Assembly (NCBI GenBank): GCA_035610835.1
Contig: CM069447.1
Coordinates: forward strand, 42,046,648-42,110,647
Reading direction: 5' to 3'
Source: Ophiura sarsii
Taxonomy: Eukaryota > Echinodermata > Ophiuroidea > Amphilepidida > Ophiuridae
DNA length: 64,000 nt
Each line of letters opens with the position of its first letter. The stretch's first letter is position 1. Shown here piece by piece: positions 11,666 to 24,026 of this stretch. The notes under the pieces are model-generated. The model was not told where the DNA came from. It worked only from the letters and a program-made list of their open reading frames with translations, and did not search any database. A program made the position numbers and the translations under genes.

Positions 11666-12970
11666 GATTACATTTAAACAGATGAAGTACAATTGCAACC
11701 AAACTACCCATATAAACGGACGACCTATTTGGGACTATTTTTTAAAGGGTCTATTTGCCTTGAAAGGAATTCATATGATAACCTTCATATAGGTCCTGCA
11801 TTTAGACTGTGGAAGAAAAAAAGTAAATCATCATTTTGTATAACATTTTAATTGTTACACCCTGTATAATGTGTAGGTCACCCACCCTGTATATTTGATT
11901 TCTAGTTTTCAAATTTTCAATCCTTATATTATGAGCTTTCCAAATATATATGGTTTCATACCCTTTAGATGTAAACATTTTGATATATTCTACCAAAAGG
12001 GAAAAAATGATGTATATTTCATGAAAATGACAAATGTAACACAAATGTAGCCCAGGTTAAAAAATGTGACCTTTTAGTATGGCACTATGGCAGTACTAAA
12101 GGTAGAAGTAGGCCTAAGGCTACTATACTCTATTTGGCTTCCTCAGACTTCCTCTGGACAGTGACGTAATTAACTTAACAGGCGCATCTTTTACGCGCAT
12201 GTATGTATCTTCCGCCTTTCAACTCTCGTGGACATGTGTATACGCCAGCGCCGCGAGCGTTATGTGCTGCAATAAGTAGAATACGTGGTTTCGTCACTGT
12301 CTCATGATGGCCAAATAGACTATTATAGCCCACTACATAACAAGTACAACATATTTTAATTGCTTGATATCTTTATTTTAGACTTAGTTTTCTCACATCA
12401 TCCAGACTCACTCACTCAGTTACTTTTTACGGGACGTCTAGCAAGACATTCAGTCTAAATGGACTCAACTTTTTGAAAAGCCGTGTTTGGCGCTGGCGTG
12501 AACAATACTCCACAAAGCCAACGCCAGATTTTGAGGCAAAAAATTCTAAAACAACAAAACTTGCAAAACACAAAAAGTGGGTCGGACGGGCCCGTAAAAC
12601 AGGGTGGGTTTTTTTCCTCGCCTTAGGCCCAAATTTTTTCTGGGGGCTATTTTGTTAAAACTGGAGGCTAATCGCCCTTCGCCCCCATACTGATACAAAA
12701 ACTACAAAAGATTATAAGCATTGCACACACCATGTTTGAATTCATTATACACCAATATTTTTTTTGTATCAGTATTGTCAACCCACTGCAACCACCAAAA
12801 GTGAATTTATTGCACGCTAACATTTTTTTGCATCTACATTGACATCACACTGTTGCCTCCAAATGTGAATTTAATTACATACTATGTGTGACCCAACACG
12901 AGTATTGATGAGGCACAATGCGGCAGTAGCTAAGAGCACAAATGTCGGACAATTGACTTTAGGCTTGGAT
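11666..12970. other. Non-coding stretch, no gene recognised
   Basis: It contains two ACCCTGTATA motifs (about 11857 and 11884) and a CGGACGGGCCCGTAAAACAG-type dispersed fragment near 12580. Short frames have no support. Confidence 0.45.
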
Positions 12971-13017
12971 TTATGTGCTGTGGTATCTTGTGAATGAGAA
13001 GCTCATTAATGCATCAC

Positions 13018-13258
13018 CTGCAGTAGCGTATCTCCCGGGGGTTGGTGGGCAATATGCCCCCCTCCCCCAGACGGCCTTGACCGGGAAGGCCAACTCAGAC
13101 TATGGGGCTAAAAAAAAATCGAAGAGGAAAGGAAGAAAGGAGAGGGGGAGAAAGAGAGAAGGAAAAGGGAAAGGAAAAGAAATGAAAAGGAAAAGGAAGA
13201 TAAAAGGCAAAAGGAATGAGAACATTCTAAATGACAACTTTGCCCCTTGCCCGGTTTG
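13018..13258. repeat. Dispersed repeat ending in a GGAAAAGG purine tract, copy 1
   Basis: CAGTAGCGTATCTCC, then ACGGCCTTGACC, CTCAGACTA and GGGCTAAAAAAA, lead into a long GA-rich tract. The same order occurs at 18108-18330. The tract gives Lys/Arg-rich frames on plus and Phe/Leu/Pro-rich frames on minus that are artefacts. Confidence 0.75.
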
Positions 13259-13323
13259 ATGATGGGCAATTAAGAATAAGAATGGCACTTTTTCGCGCGC
13301 GTATTAGTCCAGCAATATCATTA

Positions 13324-14322
13324 TACACCCATCAAAATATGTAAGTTCCCCCTTAGCATATACTAGAATATTTCCAAAAATATATGATGGATTTAAATAA
13401 TTTTCAGCTAGAAAGATGCACCCAATTGTTAGGCACATTTTGTTACCAAATTTGTTGGCCTTGAGACAATGCAACGATAAGAAATTGTGCCATTTACCAA
13501 TTTTATACAGAAAAAAAAGTGGCACTAAATCTCACTGGCTATGGCTAGTTTTGTCCATAAATTAACGTTAAACAGGCATTTTCATGGTGGAATTTCGTGC
13601 ACAGACATAGGAATCTACTAAACAATTATGTGTGGCATCATTTCAAGAAAATCAATAAGCAGATCATAATTATGTGTGGCAAGTTCGTCTGATTATGAAT
13701 GATGTGACAATTTGGTCCGATTATGAGTGATATGGCAATTTGGTCCGATTAAGTGTGACATGGCAAAATGGTCTGATTATGTGTGACATGGCAATCTGGT
13801 CCGAGTATGAGTGACATGGCAATTCTGGCAAAATGGTCTGATTATGTGTGACCAAATTGTCATGCCGCACATAATCAGACTAAATTGCTTTGTCACTCAT
13901 AATCAGACCAAATTGCCATGTCACTCATAATCGGACCAAATTGCCATGTCACTCATAATCAGACGAACTTGCCACACACATAATTATGATCTGCTTATTG
14001 ATTTTTTTTAAAAATGATGCCACACCTATTGATTGGTAGATTCCCATGTCTGTGCACGAAAATCCACCAAGAAAATGTCTATTAATTTATGGACAAAACC
14101 AGCCATAGCCAGTGAGATTTAGTGCCACTTTTTTTCTGTATAAAAATTGGTAAATGGCACAATTTCTTATCGTTGCATTGTCTCAAGGCCAACAAATTTG
14201 GTATCAAAATGTGCCTAACAATTGGGTGCATCTTTCTAGCTGAAATTATTTAAATCCATCAAATATTCTTGGAAATATTCTAGTATATGCTAGGGGGGAA
14301 CTTACATATTTGGATGGGTGTA
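13324..14322. mobile_element. 999-bp near-perfect palindrome (foldback element)
   Basis: TACACCCATC at 13324 pairs with GATGGGTGTA ending at 14322, and the two ~495-bp halves remain complementary with scattered mismatches up to a centre near 13823. The centre holds several ~34-bp units of the type GATTATGTGTGACATGGCAA, reversed on the other side. TA lies at both outer ends, so a Tc1/mariner-type foldback element is plausible. The minus-strand frame at 13304-13525 is in one arm and is not a gene. Confidence 0.85.
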
Positions 14323-14351
14323 GAAGCCCGTTTGAAAGAAAAATGTACTTA

Positions 14352-15486
14352 CGAGGGTCACTCAATAAGTTCAACCTCCTACCTCATAACTTTGCTATTA
14401 TACAGGCCAGGTGTATAAATATTCCACAATTGAACCTTTGAATCTCAGCTACAAAATCATAGTAAATTATTCTGAATACTCATTGTACTTTTCTGGATAT
14501 GCAGTAAAAACCAAACTTCATTAAGTGCGACGGAAACGGGTAAAAAACAGCCAAATGTCTCCTAAGTGCTATTCATTTGGCCAATTCTAGGAGACAAAAA
14601 TGTACCTATCGGTCAATTACAATCATTCTAAGTTACAAATATCTCTTCAACAGACTTTAAACAATACAAGTGACTCGGGTTTTTTTGCGGAAAATGCCCT
14701 CTAATTAGCCAGAACCAGACCAGGGCAGCCATCAATTTTAACCCTATACCCTAGAGAACCGCTGCAAAAGTCATATTTGCTTTTCATAGGAACTAAGAGA
14801 TCTTCATTATACAGGACTAAATGGATATATTTCAAGTCCCTCAAAGATATATTTTTCTATCACTGACTACCTGATTAGCTATTCTAAATGTTGCATATAA
14901 GGAAAACTGATATTTAACATTTGAGGCATCACTGTGGCTTGATTTGTAACAACGAACATTTGACTGAATTTACCCACATTCTACCCACGACGGCGAACCT
15001 GGTTAAAATATTTATAATATTTATAATTTGTTTAATACCCGTCGTATATGCCTATTATTTCTATTTGACTGAATATCAGTATTCCAGTATGCATTCAAGT
15101 TGATATTATACTATTTGCAAGCTATAACGATTAATATTGCCTACAATTTGATTTATACATGATAGTATAGCATTATTCAGAAATTATCCATGGTTTTCTA
15201 TTTCCAGTATTTAAATCAGGGCGGTTATACCTAATCATACAATACGGAGAGAAAACAAAAAAACATGTATACATTTTTTATCTTTGGGGTAATTTTCCGT
15301 GTCCGTTGTCCAAAATCTCTCTCTGGCTTTGATTGCATCATGACAAAAGTGAAATAGGTATTAATTAGCATTTATTATACATGTGTAGCTATGATTCAGA
15401 GCTATTATCATGACAAATGTCATGAGGCTGACATTCATATTAGCGATGTTATGAGTGAGGAGGTAGAACTTATTGAATGACCCTCA
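14352..15486. mobile_element. Mariner-type relic with TA duplication
   Basis: The left end CGAGGGTCACTCAATAAGTT (14352) matches the reverse complement of the right end, TGAGGGTCATTCAATAAGTT, over about 40 bp. TA flanks both ends (14350-14351 and 15487-15488). The GAGGGT.A.TCAATAA ends are typical of mariner elements. At 1,135 bp it is near full mariner length, but no transposase frame survives. Confidence 0.75.
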
Positions 15487-15959
15487 TATATAATGGCCAG
15501 ATTCGTGTAGATATGTTGTTAAAATTGTGTGCGTTGCGCGCACATCAACTTTAGGATGCAACGGATTCCCTGGAATAACGACCCAGCTGCGCAATTTCTT
15601 TACTTAATATGGTCGAACTGGTGTTCACCGGGAAGAAATACCCTTTGCCCCCCCTGAAAAAGACCCCAGATACGCCACTGATCGCCTGTGGACTGCCTGT
15701 GGTGGTGTAGAGAAACTAAGCAACCGGACCAGTATGCCTTGTCGTAATGATTTGCTAATTGGGAACACAGATTATGCAAGTATTTAGGAAGGTGTATTCA
15801 CTATTCTATTGAAAGCAAAGTGGCAGTCAACCTCATGGCCAAACCCTGTAATTTATTTAAAAAAAGATGGTGCTGCCATCTGCCCGGGGCCTAAATATTA
15901 AAATAATTATATGTTTTTGTTGATTTGATTTATTCACTCCTTTTCATCAGATTGTTCTA

Positions 15960-16191
15960 CACTGAGCCAAAAAAGAAACTTATAAAAAAAAAGAAACTTA
16001 TAAAATTTTAACAGATCACCAAATAAAATTCTGTGCATGAAAATGTACCAAATTTGGATACAATATTACTGCAATGTATTGCTTCAAATGGCAGTCAATA
16101 ACCAATTGTTTGCTTCAATGACACAAGAGAAATTCGCACTGACCCTATGGTGATCCGTTAAAATTTTATAAGTTTCTTTTTTGGCTCAGTG
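15960..16191. mobile_element. Small Tc1/mariner-type MITE
   Basis: CACTGAGCCAAAAAAGAAAC at 15960 and its reverse complement ending at 16191 form inverted ends of about 44 bp, reading on through TTATAAAATTTTAAC and GATCACCA. TA borders both sides (15958-15959, 16192-16193). The left arm has an 18-bp internal tandem duplication of the AAAGAAACTTATAAAA part. It is non-coding. Confidence 0.88.
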
Positions 16192-16193
16192 TA

Positions 16194-17517
16194 TATGGTC
16201 GTGTGCCCTGAGTTGGGACCCCTTTGTGTGACATATGCTAAAAGTGGAAAAATCACATGGATTTTGCTTAAAACATTTTTAGCATTAAAACTATACATAG
16301 GAGTATAAGGAAAGTATACATTTCCTGAAAGCATACACGTTTCTAAATCTCACAATGAAAATTGTCAAGGTCATTATACAGGGTGGGTAGATAATATATA
16401 GGGTGCAAACATCAAGAAATGCACTAAAAATACAAAATTTTCACTGGTCATTTACATACCTTGAAGATAAAATTATACTTTATTAAGCTGCATAAATCAA
16501 AAGTATACACTAGTATTACAAAGAAAAATGTTGCCACCTTTGTCTTTAGTTATAAAGGATACCTTATACAGGGTGGTCAAAATTTGTAACAATTTAAGTA
16601 TGTGAAAACGTATTTCTGAAATAAAGTTAACCGTTATCATAATTTAGTGTCATAATAAATTTTAAATTGACGTTTGTAATAATATTGCACCAAACACAAA
16701 CATATGACCAATAATTACCATGTTATACAGGGTGTAACAAGTGAAACGCACATGTATGATCGAGTCCTCAATCCACACGTTTCTTCACTTTTTGTTTTTA
16801 TTTTGATGAAAGCAATGATAATGAAATGAAATAAAACACACATGAAATGATCATGTTACAATTAGAAATGTTGCCTAGATATACATACTAAATTTAATAT
16901 GGCCAATAACATCATAGGCCTATACAGGGTGTCACAAAATGACGCACATGCGATCTAACGGAGTGCTTATTTTTGAACTGCCATAACAGATTTGAGCATG
17001 GGTAAAATAAATTAGTATTCGGGAATTGTGCAAGATGCAATGTAAGTACTTTTGTCGAACAATGATCAATAGACTATTAACAATGACACCATGGACTCAA
17101 AGCCCCCACCCCTTCCCATATCTCGCTAAGCGCCGTAAATCTTTCAAAATTGATAAAGATGTCACAAATTCTGGACAAATTTCAAGATTGCGCGCATGCA
17201 ATATGCACACCGTATAGTATCGCTTGGGACATTTAACCACGAGATGTACACGCGGGCTTTTTGAACTCACTCGGCATGCATGCAGTAGAGCGTGCATACC
17301 TTGTAATTTGTAAGCTGTCATTTGTCTGGTTATAGCAAAGTAAACATACCACACGTACATAATGTAAAGGGGCTCGTATCGCAATATTTATACTGTTTTA
17401 TTCCATGAAGTGGTTAATTTATTTTAAGATATAATGCACAAGTGTATGAATTGTTATCAGTATAGATAAATCAATCGGTATACTTCTAATCGGTACAACA
17501 GCCAACCTCTCTGAAAT
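16194..17517. other. Non-coding stretch with four regularly spaced TATACAGGGTG motifs
   Basis: TATACAGGGTG occurs near 16375, 16567, 16728 and 16921, a spacing of about 160-195 bp, while the sequence between the motifs is not obviously repeated. The overlapping frames at 17026-17217 and 17097-17384 have no motif. No gene is supported. Confidence 0.6.
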
Positions 17518-17816
17518 TCTATCTAGCATGTATCGTCAATGGGTGATGTAAATGAAGTATTTATTGCGTGTCTGTGAGATTAGCTCCTCACTGCGATTCC
17601 TCCTCCTCCTCCCCAATACTCCTGTTTACTCCTCAACGGTACACATCAGCCCGATCACTCTGACATTCCATCTAGCTAGCATGTATATTGATAATCAATA
17701 AGTGAAGTGAATGAAGTATTTCATAGCTTGTCTAGAGATTGGCGCTGTGTGTGTGTATGTGAATGGCTCCTCAATCCTGTTCCTCCGATTCCTCCCCCTC
17801 CTCCCCAAGCACCCGT
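17518..17816. repeat. Diverged two-copy repeat, ~150-160 bp
   Basis: TCTATCTAGCATGTAT with AATGAAGTATTT, GCTCCTCA and CTCCTCCCCAA (17518-17630) recurs in the same order at 17666-17816. Confidence 0.65.
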
Positions 17817-18107
17817 TGATCAATTATTTGCTCCCAATTAAAACTGAAATAATTAAGACATTATTTTGTGGATGGTATGGAAAGAATATTTATTGTGCTT
17901 TGTAATGACACCAAATTTGTTATTTTATGACGAGAAATATAGAAACGGTGATAATATAAACATCATTAACAGTGTAAAAATGTCACACCTCCTCAAAATA
18001 CGGGGTTCCAATTCGTGGCACACGACCATATTGAAGGGGCACCCAAACCCCAACATTGATGGTTCATATACTTATTTAAATGTTTAAGAAGGGAGCTCTG
18101 GGATCTA

Positions 18108-18330
18108 TCAGTAGCGTATCTCCTGACGGCTTTGACCAGCTCAAACTACCGGGCTAAAAAAATTGGAAGGGAAGTTGAAAGGAAAGAGAGGAAGAGAAAA
18201 AGGGAAAAGGAAGAGGAGGGGAACAGAATAGTAAAGATACTAAGATTGTTGATGAGGGGGGAAATAAAGAAGTGGAAAGAAGTGATTGAAAATGGAAAAG
18301 AAACTTGGAGAAGAGAAGAGATTTAACCAT
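18108..18330. repeat. Dispersed repeat ending in a purine tract, copy 2
   Basis: It carries the same ordered blocks as 13018-13258: CAGTAGCGTATCTCC, GGCTTTGACC, GGGCTAAAAAAA, then a GA-rich tract. The basic plus-strand frame across it is an artefact. Confidence 0.72.
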
Positions 18331-18369
18331 CAAAACACTTTTTGTGTAAGCATGCATTACGTAACTTCA

Positions 18370-18700
18370 GGGATCGCCGCACAGGGTCTCAAAAAGGGGG
18401 GCTACAGAACTGAACTGAGTGGATTTAATGACGAAAAATAGGGTCTTAGGAACTGATTTTCTATAATTCAATTTCGATAGCAAGAACGCTCATTTATAAT
18501 TTCTTTTGGTTTTAGAACGCAACATTTTCGAAGAATTATGGCTTTGGAACGCAAAATTTCGCGATTTTTGAATATTCAATAAAATTGGGGTCTTAGAAAC
18601 TGATGCTGGCTCAAAAGGGGGGTCATAAGAACTAGCAGCAGAGGGTGAAAAAGGGGTTTTCAGCGCGGCACATACCTATACCCTTTTCCAATGTCAGTGC
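18370..18700. repeat. Dispersed repeat, related copies at 43984-44480
   Basis: TCTCAAAAAGGGGGGCTACA, then GAACTGAACTGAGT, TTTCGAAGAATT, ATTCAATAAAATTGGGGTCT and AGCAGCAGAGGGTGAAAAA, appear in the same order near 44015-44430. It lies just upstream of the first exon of the zinc-finger gene. Confidence 0.78.
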
Positions 18701-18828
18701 CCCCCCGGGGGATCGTCCCTCCCCCTTTCCCTATGTGCCCTTCACCCTCGCTAAGCCACTGCCTAGAGTTGGTCGTTTGTTTTGTTTTGTTTTGTTCTAA
18801 ACTATGTGATTATTTGTTTTGATTTCAG

Positions 18829-18979
18829 TAGTAACAGGTGTTGCCATTGGCCATGGAGGCGAGTAACAATTACTCGCACTTGTCTGAGATTTCTGATGAG
18901 AGGTACAAGTTGGAACAGCTGGAACAGCCTCCTAGCAAAGAAAAGCAGAGGAAAAAACAACGCAAGAAAAATGAAAAAG
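18829..18979 (+). CDS. Zinc-finger gene, start-codon exon
   Basis: This exon carries 24 bases of leader and the first 42 codons of the large zinc-finger protein. GATTTCAG precedes base 18829 (acceptor) and AAAAAG/GTATGT gives a strong donor after 18979. The ATG at 18853 sits in a good initiation context (GGCCATGG), and in-frame TAG TAA lie at 18829-18834, so no longer N-terminus is possible in this exon. The coding part is 127 bases and ends in phase 1, exactly what the terminal exon at 26330 needs. The peptide starts MEASNNYSHLSEIS and ends in KEKQRKKQRKKNEK, a basic cluster that looks like a nuclear localisation signal. A non-coding first exon and promoter must lie further upstream and were not identified. 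An acceptor at the nearby AACAG (18837) is also possible; it would not change the protein. Confidence 0.75.
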
Positions 18980-19659
18980 GTATGTTTTATATCAGACTTG
19001 TTGCACCATGGACTGAGTTAAACATGAGTATTGGTTTTTCTGTATAAAATAAAAAACCTCACCGCCCGTTAGTTTTTATTGACATAAATCCTTGAAGTCA
19101 ACAATTTACAATGGAAGTGGGAGGAGTAGTTTTCTTGACGAATGTCGTATTTTTGGATCCAGAGTATACGAACCCCCCTGGAATGGTCCCCATGAACACT
19201 CTTCTCAGACCTGAAAAATACAGTTTGGTGCCAAATTTAGACTAGGGTTTCATACCTAAGATGACGATCTATGAACATTATCCTTTCTACATAGGATGTT
19301 TCATCCTTTGTTATCAGGCATGCAGAAAAAAATGTTATCATTTGGAATATTCCATTTCTGAGTACTGAAATTTAGGTCTACTTTACTCTTTCATTGTACC
19401 AATCCCAGTAGAGTTAGAATATTGATCTTTGCTGGGGACAATGTCTTATCCAAGGTGGTTAATAAAATGCATTCAAAACGACGGAGACTTTTACACTCCT
19501 AATAACTCACAACCATTTATTACCTGAACTTTCAACATTAGTCAAATTCACCTGTGTCATACCAAAGGTACAATCGTTGTATTTTTCTCTGCTTTACTCA
19601 ATATTTCTTAAGTGAATTATCATGATATTGATTGCAAAATGCCGTGGTGCTCAGTGATC

Positions 19660-20390
19660 ATTACAAGGGGGTATCAGATTGACTTCAAACTTGGAGAAAA
19701 AAACATGAACACCGGGTGAACATGTCTAAAATTAATTAGAGGTAATCCGAGGTCAACGGTCATTAGAGGTCATCCAAGTTCAAAGGTCAACCAGGGGTTA
19801 AATCATGCAATGAACATGGGGGAACATGTCAAAAAATGATTAGAGGTCATCTGAGTCAAAGGTCATCCGGAGGTCAAATTGTAAAAGTTGCCTGATTGAC
19901 GTGAATCTTGGAGAAAAGAAACTTGAACACCGGGTGAACATGTCTGAAATTAATTAGAGGTCATCCGAGGTCAACGGTCATTAGAGGTCATCCAAGGTCA
20001 AAGGTCAACAAGGGGTTAAATCGTGCAATGAACACCGGGGATCATGTCAAAAAATAATTAGAGGTCATCTGAGGTCAAAGATCATCCAGAGGTCAACTCG
20101 TAAAAGTTGCCCGATTGACGTGAATCTTGGAGAAAAGAAACATGAACACCGGGTGAGCATGTCTGAAATTAATTAAAGGTCATCCGAGGTCAACGGTCAT
20201 TAGAGGTCATCCAAGGTCAAAGGTCAACAAGGGGTTAAATCGTGCAATGAACACCGGCGGATCATGTCAAAAAATAATTAGAGGTCATCTGAGGTCAAAG
20301 GTCATCCAGAGGTCAACTCGTAAAAGTTGCCCGATTGACGTCAAACTTGGAGAAAAGAAACATGAACAATGGGGGAACATGACCCGTATG
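19660..20390. repeat. 219-bp tandem array rich in AGGTCA half sites
   Basis: CTTGGAGAAAA recurs at 19690, 19907, 20126 and 20346. Units carry AGGTCATCCGAGGTCAACGG, TTAGAGGTCATCCAAGG and TCAAAGGTCAAC. AGGTCAAAGGTCA (DR1 spacing) occurs in several units beside half sites with other spacings. Its sequence is unrelated to the 11078-11665 array apart from the AGGTCA core. It is intronic. Confidence 0.85.
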
Positions 20391-20754
20391 TGACCTTTTA
20401 CCTTATTTAGTTGATCTCCCAGCCAGGGGGATTCGCAAGTCGTGACTTGCAGTATTTTAAAAATTGTGACTTGTAGCTTCATCACAGACCTATACAATGT
20501 GGGATATTATTTTTGCGGTAGCGCATTTGAGCATGAAAATATATGTAGAGTGAAAATATATGTAGCGTGAACATTTCCTCTTTCGCAGTACTTTCTACAA
20601 AGTAGAATTTTGATATGTGTTGGTTTTCTTGGTATAATGAATTTAAAAATCTCACTTTTGGGAAAAAAGTGAACATTTAGGTTTTTCATAGAAATACATG
20701 TCTGCCTACCTATAGGTTGTCATCATTGACCTATGGGGTCAATGTTGTCATCTA

Positions 20755-21494
20755 AACTGCTCACAAAAAGTTAGGAAACTTTTTTTAATCAAGTATATTT
20801 TTAGTATTTATTACCCTCTTGTATGTTGTTGCATATCAATGGAAAGCTGAAGTGTTCTTCTTTAAAATGATACCAAATTTGCAATGATGACATGTTGCTG
20901 GACTTGGCCACATCAATGAGAATGAGACAAAGTCACAAATCAAATGTGCCAAAATTAGCAGTTTTGTGTTTCTGTGTGAACAAACAAATTGACACTAATG
21001 AAAACAAGCAAGACAACTTACTGATCTTAATCCACTTTATTGAGACAAGAACTGAGTTCAGTAACGAGTGGATGATCCGAAAGGTGTTGATGACAACCTG
21101 GCACTTCATGACCTTCCACCTGTTAACCCAGTCTTGCAAATACCCAAACAATGGTTTTCTAAAGAGATGAGAGTTAACTTGTGTGTGTTGTGCTCACTGG
21201 TGCAATTCTTTGTGTAAACCATTCATGGTTCTCAAGCATGACCGGTTTGATTATTGATCATTACCTATTGACTGTTTAGCACAGATAACGGTAATTTTGG
21301 CACATTTGATTTGTGACGTTGCCTCATTCTCATTCATGTGGCCAAGTTCAGCCACATGTAATCATTGCAAATGTGGTATGATTTTGAAGAGGAACACTTC
21401 AGCTTTCCATTGATATATAACATATACAAATAGGGTAATAAATAATAAAAATATACTTGATTAAAAAAAGTTTCCTAACTTTTTGTGAGCAGTT
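20755..21494. mobile_element. Tc1/mariner-type element with ~195-bp terminal inverted repeats
   Basis: Left AACTGCTCACAAAAAGTTAG pairs with the right end CTAACTTTTTGTGAGCAGTT, and the complementarity continues for about 195 bp on each side, through GGAAAGCTGAAGTGTTC and CACAAATCAAATGTGCC. TA flanks both ends. The interior of about 350 bp has only short frames (20892-21170 plus, 20933-21151 minus) without a recognisable transposase. It is non-autonomous. Confidence 0.87.
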
Positions 21495-21640
21495 TATAAA
21501 ACATCTTTCATACTTGAAGGAAAATATCCTCAATAGTATGCATTCCTTACAAATAATTTGTTCAAAGCATGTAAAAAATGGGAAATTTCCACACTAAAAA
21601 TGGTCCAGTATGACGTTAAATAAATTTCACCTGTGTGTAT

Positions 21641-21696
21641 TTTATTATTATAAGGATTTATATAGTGCATTTCCAAAAGACCAATGCGCTGTACAA
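21641..21696 (-). repeat. L2-type LINE/SINE 3' tail
   Basis: ATTATTATAAGGATTTATAT followed by a GCGCTGTACA block with an internal complementary GTGCAT/ATGCGC pair resembles the conserved 3' hairpin and trinucleotide tail of L2-clade elements, on the minus strand. The mariner-type element starts immediately after it. Confidence 0.5.
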
Positions 21697-21770
21697 TACG
21701 AGGGTTGTTCAATAAATAATGAAAGTAATCATGGTATGGGATGCATCGTGAGTGATTCTATTGACAGATA

Positions 21771-22960
21771 GTGTTGATATCTACTTTGGAGAGTGCAAAC
21801 TACCATCTACAAAAGAACTGGATATCTTGGGTGTCACCATTGACAGCAAGCTTACCTGGTCAAAGCACATCTCAGGCATTGCAACTAAAGCTGGTCAAAA
21901 GCTTGGCGCTCTACGCAGAGTTGCAAATAAACTGGCTAAAGGTAGATCTACTGTCTACAAGTCGCAAGTCCGCAGCATTATGGAGTATGCTTCACTAAGC
22001 TGGGCGAATGCTTCACCCACCATCCTAAGCCAGCTTGACAACATCCAAAAGAAGGCACTTAGAATCATTGGAGTTACTGAAGCTACTGCTCGTTCACAGC
22101 TCAAAATTGACAGCCTGCTTCACAGGCGACAGGTAGCAGCGGCTACGGTCTTGTACAAGATGCATACTACCAACTGCCCACAAGATCTAGCAGGGTTACT
22201 TCCCGCACCATATGTCCAACGCCGTGCTACCCGTTCGAGCGTATCAATGCCAGTTCATGCTCTTTCTCTGCCGACAGCCAGAACTCGCTGCTTAGACAGA
22301 AGCTTCATTCACACTGCTGTTCCCTTATGGAATAGTCTTCCAGATGATATTGTTGGTAACATTTCAGCAGCTGGAATCCAGGCTTTCAAGTGCCGTGTGC
22401 ACGGTCATCTTCTCACAAACTCTTAACTTGTCATAGCCTTCACACTCTTTCATGACACCCTTCATTCAAGTCCTTTCAACATCCGACTGATACATATATA
22501 ATAGCATGGTGGTCATGGGTTAAGTGTAGGTTAATGCTTGGTTGGGGAGATGGTGGTCTGTAAAGCATGTAGCCAGCTGGGCTGGTGATACGGTCATGCC
22601 CCAACAGGTGACAACAGGCAGCTCCTGGTAGATTTAGTTCCCAAGTTTGTTGTGTAGGTTCTCTTGATGCCCATCAGACCTCCAGATATTTATTATTTTT
22701 CTATAATTTATATTTTGATGTTGTTCTCTATGTTTGGGCTTTTATCTTATTATTATGTCACTTTCATTGGCATTTTTAACCTCTGCCCATTTGTGTGTCT
22801 TGTTTTATGCATATTTTCTGAGTTGCAGTGAACCAATTGATTGGCCTTTCAGAGCTCTTTTCGAGAGTTACCAGTTTGATTTCTAATCACTCTGGTCATT
22901 AACCTTTTTAATGTCTGTTGGGCTATTGTTCACATTTGTGCTTTATATACAAAAAACAAA
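21771..22960 (+). pseudogene. CR1-like LINE fragment: C-terminal end of reverse transcriptase ORF and 3' UTR
   Basis: An open frame to a stop at 22426 encodes the region after the reverse-transcriptase core of a non-LTR retrotransposon. LDILGVTIDSKLTWSKHI, SQVRSIMEYASLSW, LDNIQKKALRIIG and PLWNSLPDDIV are hallmarks of the CR1/jockey-type C-terminus. There is no own ATG: the frame runs in from the mariner arm, as expected for a 5'-truncated insertion. About 530 bp of 3' UTR follows (contains GCTCTTTTCGAGAGTTACCA). The element inserted into the left arm of the mariner-type element. The catalytic domain is absent, so it is dead. Confidence 0.85.
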
Positions 22961-23105
22961 CAAAAACAAAGTATAAACCTTTGCCTTTCAAACAATACAC
23001 TTTTGGATTTCTAGGTATGAACTTACTATGACGTCATAGCATTAGCTTTTAATAAGTAACTACACTCTGGACACTGCCTGAAATATGTCAATATTTGGCT
23101 GGATA

Positions 23106-24026
23106 TGTAATAGGTTGAAATATGGGTTGATTGATTCATTTACGTATATCTCAACAATGCAAGCATTGAAACAGATAGCACTTGGTGAATAGTAAGAACA
23201 CACAATAATCTATGTTTGACACTCTTTTTGAGATCAGAATTCCTTAAAACAAACAAGAAGGGACCATCTCAAATAAGTTTTTATTAAGGAAAATCTGCAA
23301 TGATAAAACCATAGAAAACAACAATGGATAAAGAACAATGGATGGATTATAATTTAATAAATTGTTGTGGGATGTAAAGCAATAATAGTGTGGATTTCAA
23401 GAGGAGCTGATCATAAAATGTCCTCGAACCGTTGGAATTATGTGATGATTACTTTAACAATACATGTACACGTCTAGTAGCTCTAAAGATAGCAGTAATA
23501 AGAGAGGTTGTGGCAGCCATATTTGATTGATGCATTCATGTATATCTTCATTTTGATTATCAAAATAAGTATGCACATTGATTTAAGCATTTGTCGATGT
23601 TTCTGATTAGATTTTGAAGGCCCAGTAAGTTTTTATCTGGCAAATATCATGATTGTAGCCATTTTTGGCCCAGTTCAAAAATATCTACCGTCTGCGCATG
23701 CCCATATTTTCTCTATGTTTCATATGAATAAGTTCGGTTAATTAGTTACCTATCCTATGGAATCGCCCAAACTGGTTAAAGTTCTTAGATTTTCCTAATT
23801 TATTTGATTTTTCGCAACATTAGTGACTCAGTGACTGGGAATTTGTCAGTGAAAATGGGCTATTTGAAATACTGATATTTGTATACTTTTTAATCAATTG
23901 CTTCCCCTTACTCTTTCCTTTTATACTACATATTTCAAATTACACAGGGATTAAACTTATTGTCTTAGGTATTGAATTTACCTCCTTCTGGGGTCATGTT
24001 ATGCAATCTTCTTACCACTTGTCTCA
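23106..24026. other. Interior of the mariner-type element, no gene seen
   Basis: AT-rich sequence without a readable transposase or other frame. It lies between the resumed left arm and the second LINE insertion. Confidence 0.45.

Noticed and set aside
20933..21151. Minus-strand frame with LQDWVNRW as a Tc1 transposase remnant
   Set aside because: The resemblance is limited to a few residues and the rest of the frame has no Tc1 signature.
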